Below are positions 62,855 to 64,000 of a DNA stretch of 64,000 nucleotides, piece after piece. The stretch comes from Bacillus sp. WMMC1349 (GTDB lineage Bacteria > Bacillota > Bacilli > Bacillales > Bacillaceae). A model generated the notes under the pieces. The model had not been told where the DNA came from, ran no database searches, and worked only from the letters and a program-made list of their open reading frames with translations. The stretch lies in the NCBI RefSeq assembly GCF_013155385.1, contig NZ_JABJUQ010000007.1, forward strand, positions 3,504,501-3,568,500, written 5' to 3'. The position numbers and the translations under genes were made by a program. The number at the start of each line of letters is the position of its first letter. Within the stretch, counting starts at the first letter, position 1.

Positions 62855-63481
62855 TTATTGTTGAATGGCTGCTGTAAATTGTTTCGCTTTTCCAACCAGT
62901 TCTTTCAAAAATGTCTCATTTATGTCTGCATTTGTTTGCACAAGAGAACTTCCAATTCCTGCTCCAATCGCCCCTGCTTCAAGAAACTCTCCGATATTAT
63001 CTAAACCAACACCGCCGGTTGGCAAAAGTGGAATTTGTGGGAGCGGTCCGTGAATATCCTTTATATAACCCGGTCCCATCGTTCCTGGGAAAACTTTCAC
63101 AATATCACCACCGCTTTCAAATGCGGTCAATATTTCCGTCGGAGTGAAAGCACCCGGAATACTCAATGCACCGTAACGTTTGGTCAACTTAATTGTTTCT
63201 ACTTTGACAGTTGGTGAGAGAATAAACTTTGCTCCAGCGAAAAGTGCTGCCCGTGCAGATTCTGAGTCAAGGACAGTACCCGCTCCAATTAACATGTGAT
63301 GTCCGAAGCGTTCTGAAACAGCTTCAATCGCTTTTATCGCTTCTGGCGAATTCAGAGTGATTTCAACCAAGCGAATACCGCCAATTTGTAAAGCTTCTGC
63401 AATACGGACAGCCTCTTCCGCGTGATAACCGCGAATGATGGCTATCACTTTATGTTTTTCAATTTTTAATAAAGCGCTCAT
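62855..63481 (-). CDS. 2-dehydro-3-deoxy-6-phosphogalactonate/gluconate aldolase
   Basis: Cleaves KDPGal (or KDPG) to pyruvate and glyceraldehyde 3-phosphate. 208 residues, class I TIM-barrel aldolase. The catalytic Glu is in RLVEITLNS and the Schiff-base Lys in DIVKVFPGTMGP; LLPTGGVGLDNIGEFL binds phosphate. The open frame extends to 63592, but ATG 63481 follows GAGAGGAG and starts SALLKIEKHKVIAIIRG. The stop lies 17 nt before dgoD. Exact sugar preference by context. Confidence 0.95.
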   Translation of the reverse strand: MSALLKIEKHKVIAIIRGYHAEEAVRIAEALQIGGIRLVEITLNSPEAIKAIEAVSERFGHHMLIGAGTVLDSESARAALFAGAKFILSPTVKVETIKLTKRYGALSIPGAFTPTEILTAFESGGDIVKVFPGTMGPGYIKDIHGPLPQIPLLPTGGVGLDNIGEFLEAGAIGAGIGSSLVQTNADINETFLKELVGKAKQFTAAIQQ

Positions 63482-63509
63482 TTCTTGTCTCCTCTCTTTC
63501 TGATTCTTT

Positions 63510-64000
63510 TTACCTACTAACATCATCGTCTTCCAACTGTTCCATAAAGCGAAACAATGACTCACGGTCAGGCAGACCCTCAATATCTCCATTTACCGCT
63601 GTCACCATGGCGCCAACAGCACAGCCCCGCCTCACAGACTCACAAAGCGGAAGCTCTTCAATTAAGCCAGACAGCACACCTGCTGCAAATCCGTCTCCGG
63701 CTCCCACTGGATCTACCACTCTTTCAATTTGGTAACCATCTATGTAACCGCTGTCATTTCTGCTAGAGTAGTAAGCGCCCATCGCACCCAACTTCACAAT
63801 GGCCGTTTTAACCCCAAGTTGATGTAGAGATTCTGCCATTTTCTTTTCGTCTTGAGTTCCGAATAAAAAGTAGCCTTCTCTTACACCAGGCAAAACAATG
63901 TCAGACTGCTTCACAAGCTCTAGTAATGTCTGCTTTGCCAAGTCTTTATCCCATAGTTTTGTTCGCAGGTTGGGATCAAATACAATTGGTATATGATGTT
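63510..64000 (-). CDS. PfkB-family 2-keto-3-deoxy-sugar-acid kinase (5' part cut by window edge)
   Basis: The C-terminal ~163 residues of a ribokinase-family (PfkB) kinase, presumably 2-keto-3-deoxygalactonate/gluconate kinase. The reading runs to the right edge (HHIPIVFDPNLRTKLWDKDL), and the catalytic-base/anion-hole signature VVDPVGAGDGFAAGVLSGL is present. It lies 28 nt before the aldolase gene. Note that E. coli DgoK is from a different kinase family; here a KdgK-like enzyme fills the step. N-terminus not in window. Confidence 0.93.
   Translation of the reverse strand, partial: HHIPIVFDPNLRTKLWDKDLAKQTLLELVKQSDIVLPGVREGYFLFGTQDEKKMAESLHQLGVKTAIVKLGAMGAYYSSRNDSGYIDGYQIERVVDPVGAGDGFAAGVLSGLIEELPLCESVRRGCAVGAMVTAVNGDIEGLPDRESLFRFMEQLEDDDVSR

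Noticed and set aside
1..64000. CRISPR array, tRNA or rRNA genes
   Set aside because: No regularly spaced short repeats, cloverleaf or rRNA-like sequence was recognised.

Overview
The window is chromosomal DNA of a spore-forming Bacillus related to the B. subtilis group. Gene content and order follow the B. subtilis block pta-hemQ ... gerQ-ywdK-ywdJ-ywdI-ung-ywdF-pdxK-ywdA-sacA-sacP-sacT-ywcI-vpr-nfrA-rodA-ywcE-qoxDCBA ... slrA-ywcB-ywcA ... thiE-thiM-ywbI-ywbH-ywbG ... ywbD ... ywaF, with strong protein resemblance. Sporulation genes (gerQ, ywcE), the sucrose operon and quinol oxidase qoxABCD fit this. The species cannot be named from the window. No tRNA, rRNA or CRISPR array was seen.

Layout. 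1-4.7 kb: pta (cut by the left edge), hemQ, a KtrB/KtrD potassium channel and gerQ. 4.9-14 kb is an accessory block between gerQ and ywdK: a linearmycin-resistance-like two-component/ABC system (lnr-like), a secreted GH5 beta-mannanase, and an IS200/IS605 element with intact TnpB and broken TnpA. 14.3-19 kb: ywdK, ywdJ, ywdI, ung, ywdF, pdxK/thiD. 19.2-24.2 kb: a dead IS200, then ywdA-sacA-sacP-sacT with a clear promoter, cre box and antiterminator (RAT)/terminator. 24.2-28.7 kb: ywcI, a DnaA-box cluster, the protease vpr, two tiny membrane-protein genes, nfrA. 28.8-34.6 kb: two tandem rodA-like SEDS genes, a YjiH-family membrane protein, an Eis-like acetyltransferase, ywcE. 34.8-39.1 kb: an inserted module of two ABC exporters and a ComA-like response regulator. 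39.4-43.4 kb: qoxABCD. 43.7-47.7 kb: galE, a long AT-rich gap, slrA, ywcB-ywcA. 47.9-53.8 kb: a XylR-like ROK protein, thiE, thiM, ywbI, an orphan YwqI/YwqH pair, ywbH-ywbG. 54.1-60.2 kb: a small membrane protein, putP, an IS200 remnant, ywbD, a decayed stretch, a thioesterase, ywaF. 60.3-64 kb: a D-galactonate (De Ley-Doudoroff) operon, cut by the right edge.

How the genes work together. Carbon flow recurs: sucrose uptake and hydrolysis (sacP/sacA under SacT and probably CcpA), galactonate uptake and breakdown (transporter, dehydratase, KDPG-type aldolase, kinase), overflow to acetate (pta with a cre box at about -60), solute/acetate-type symport (ywcA), galE, and extracellular mannan and protein breakdown. 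Respiration is served by qoxABCD and by HemQ for haem supply.

The most striking feature that the genes do not explain is a family of six interspersed repeats of about 175-190 bp (two truncated or diverged). They have GC-rich cores and imperfect terminal inverted repeats, and lie at 3' ends of genes. Other points worth checking are the intact TnpB whose predicted guide would read into the mannanase gene, the DnaA-box cluster between ywcI and vpr, an orphan LXG-toxin-partner pair (YwqH/YwqI) without a toxin, the kinase-less ComA-like/ABC-exporter module, and tandem rodA genes.
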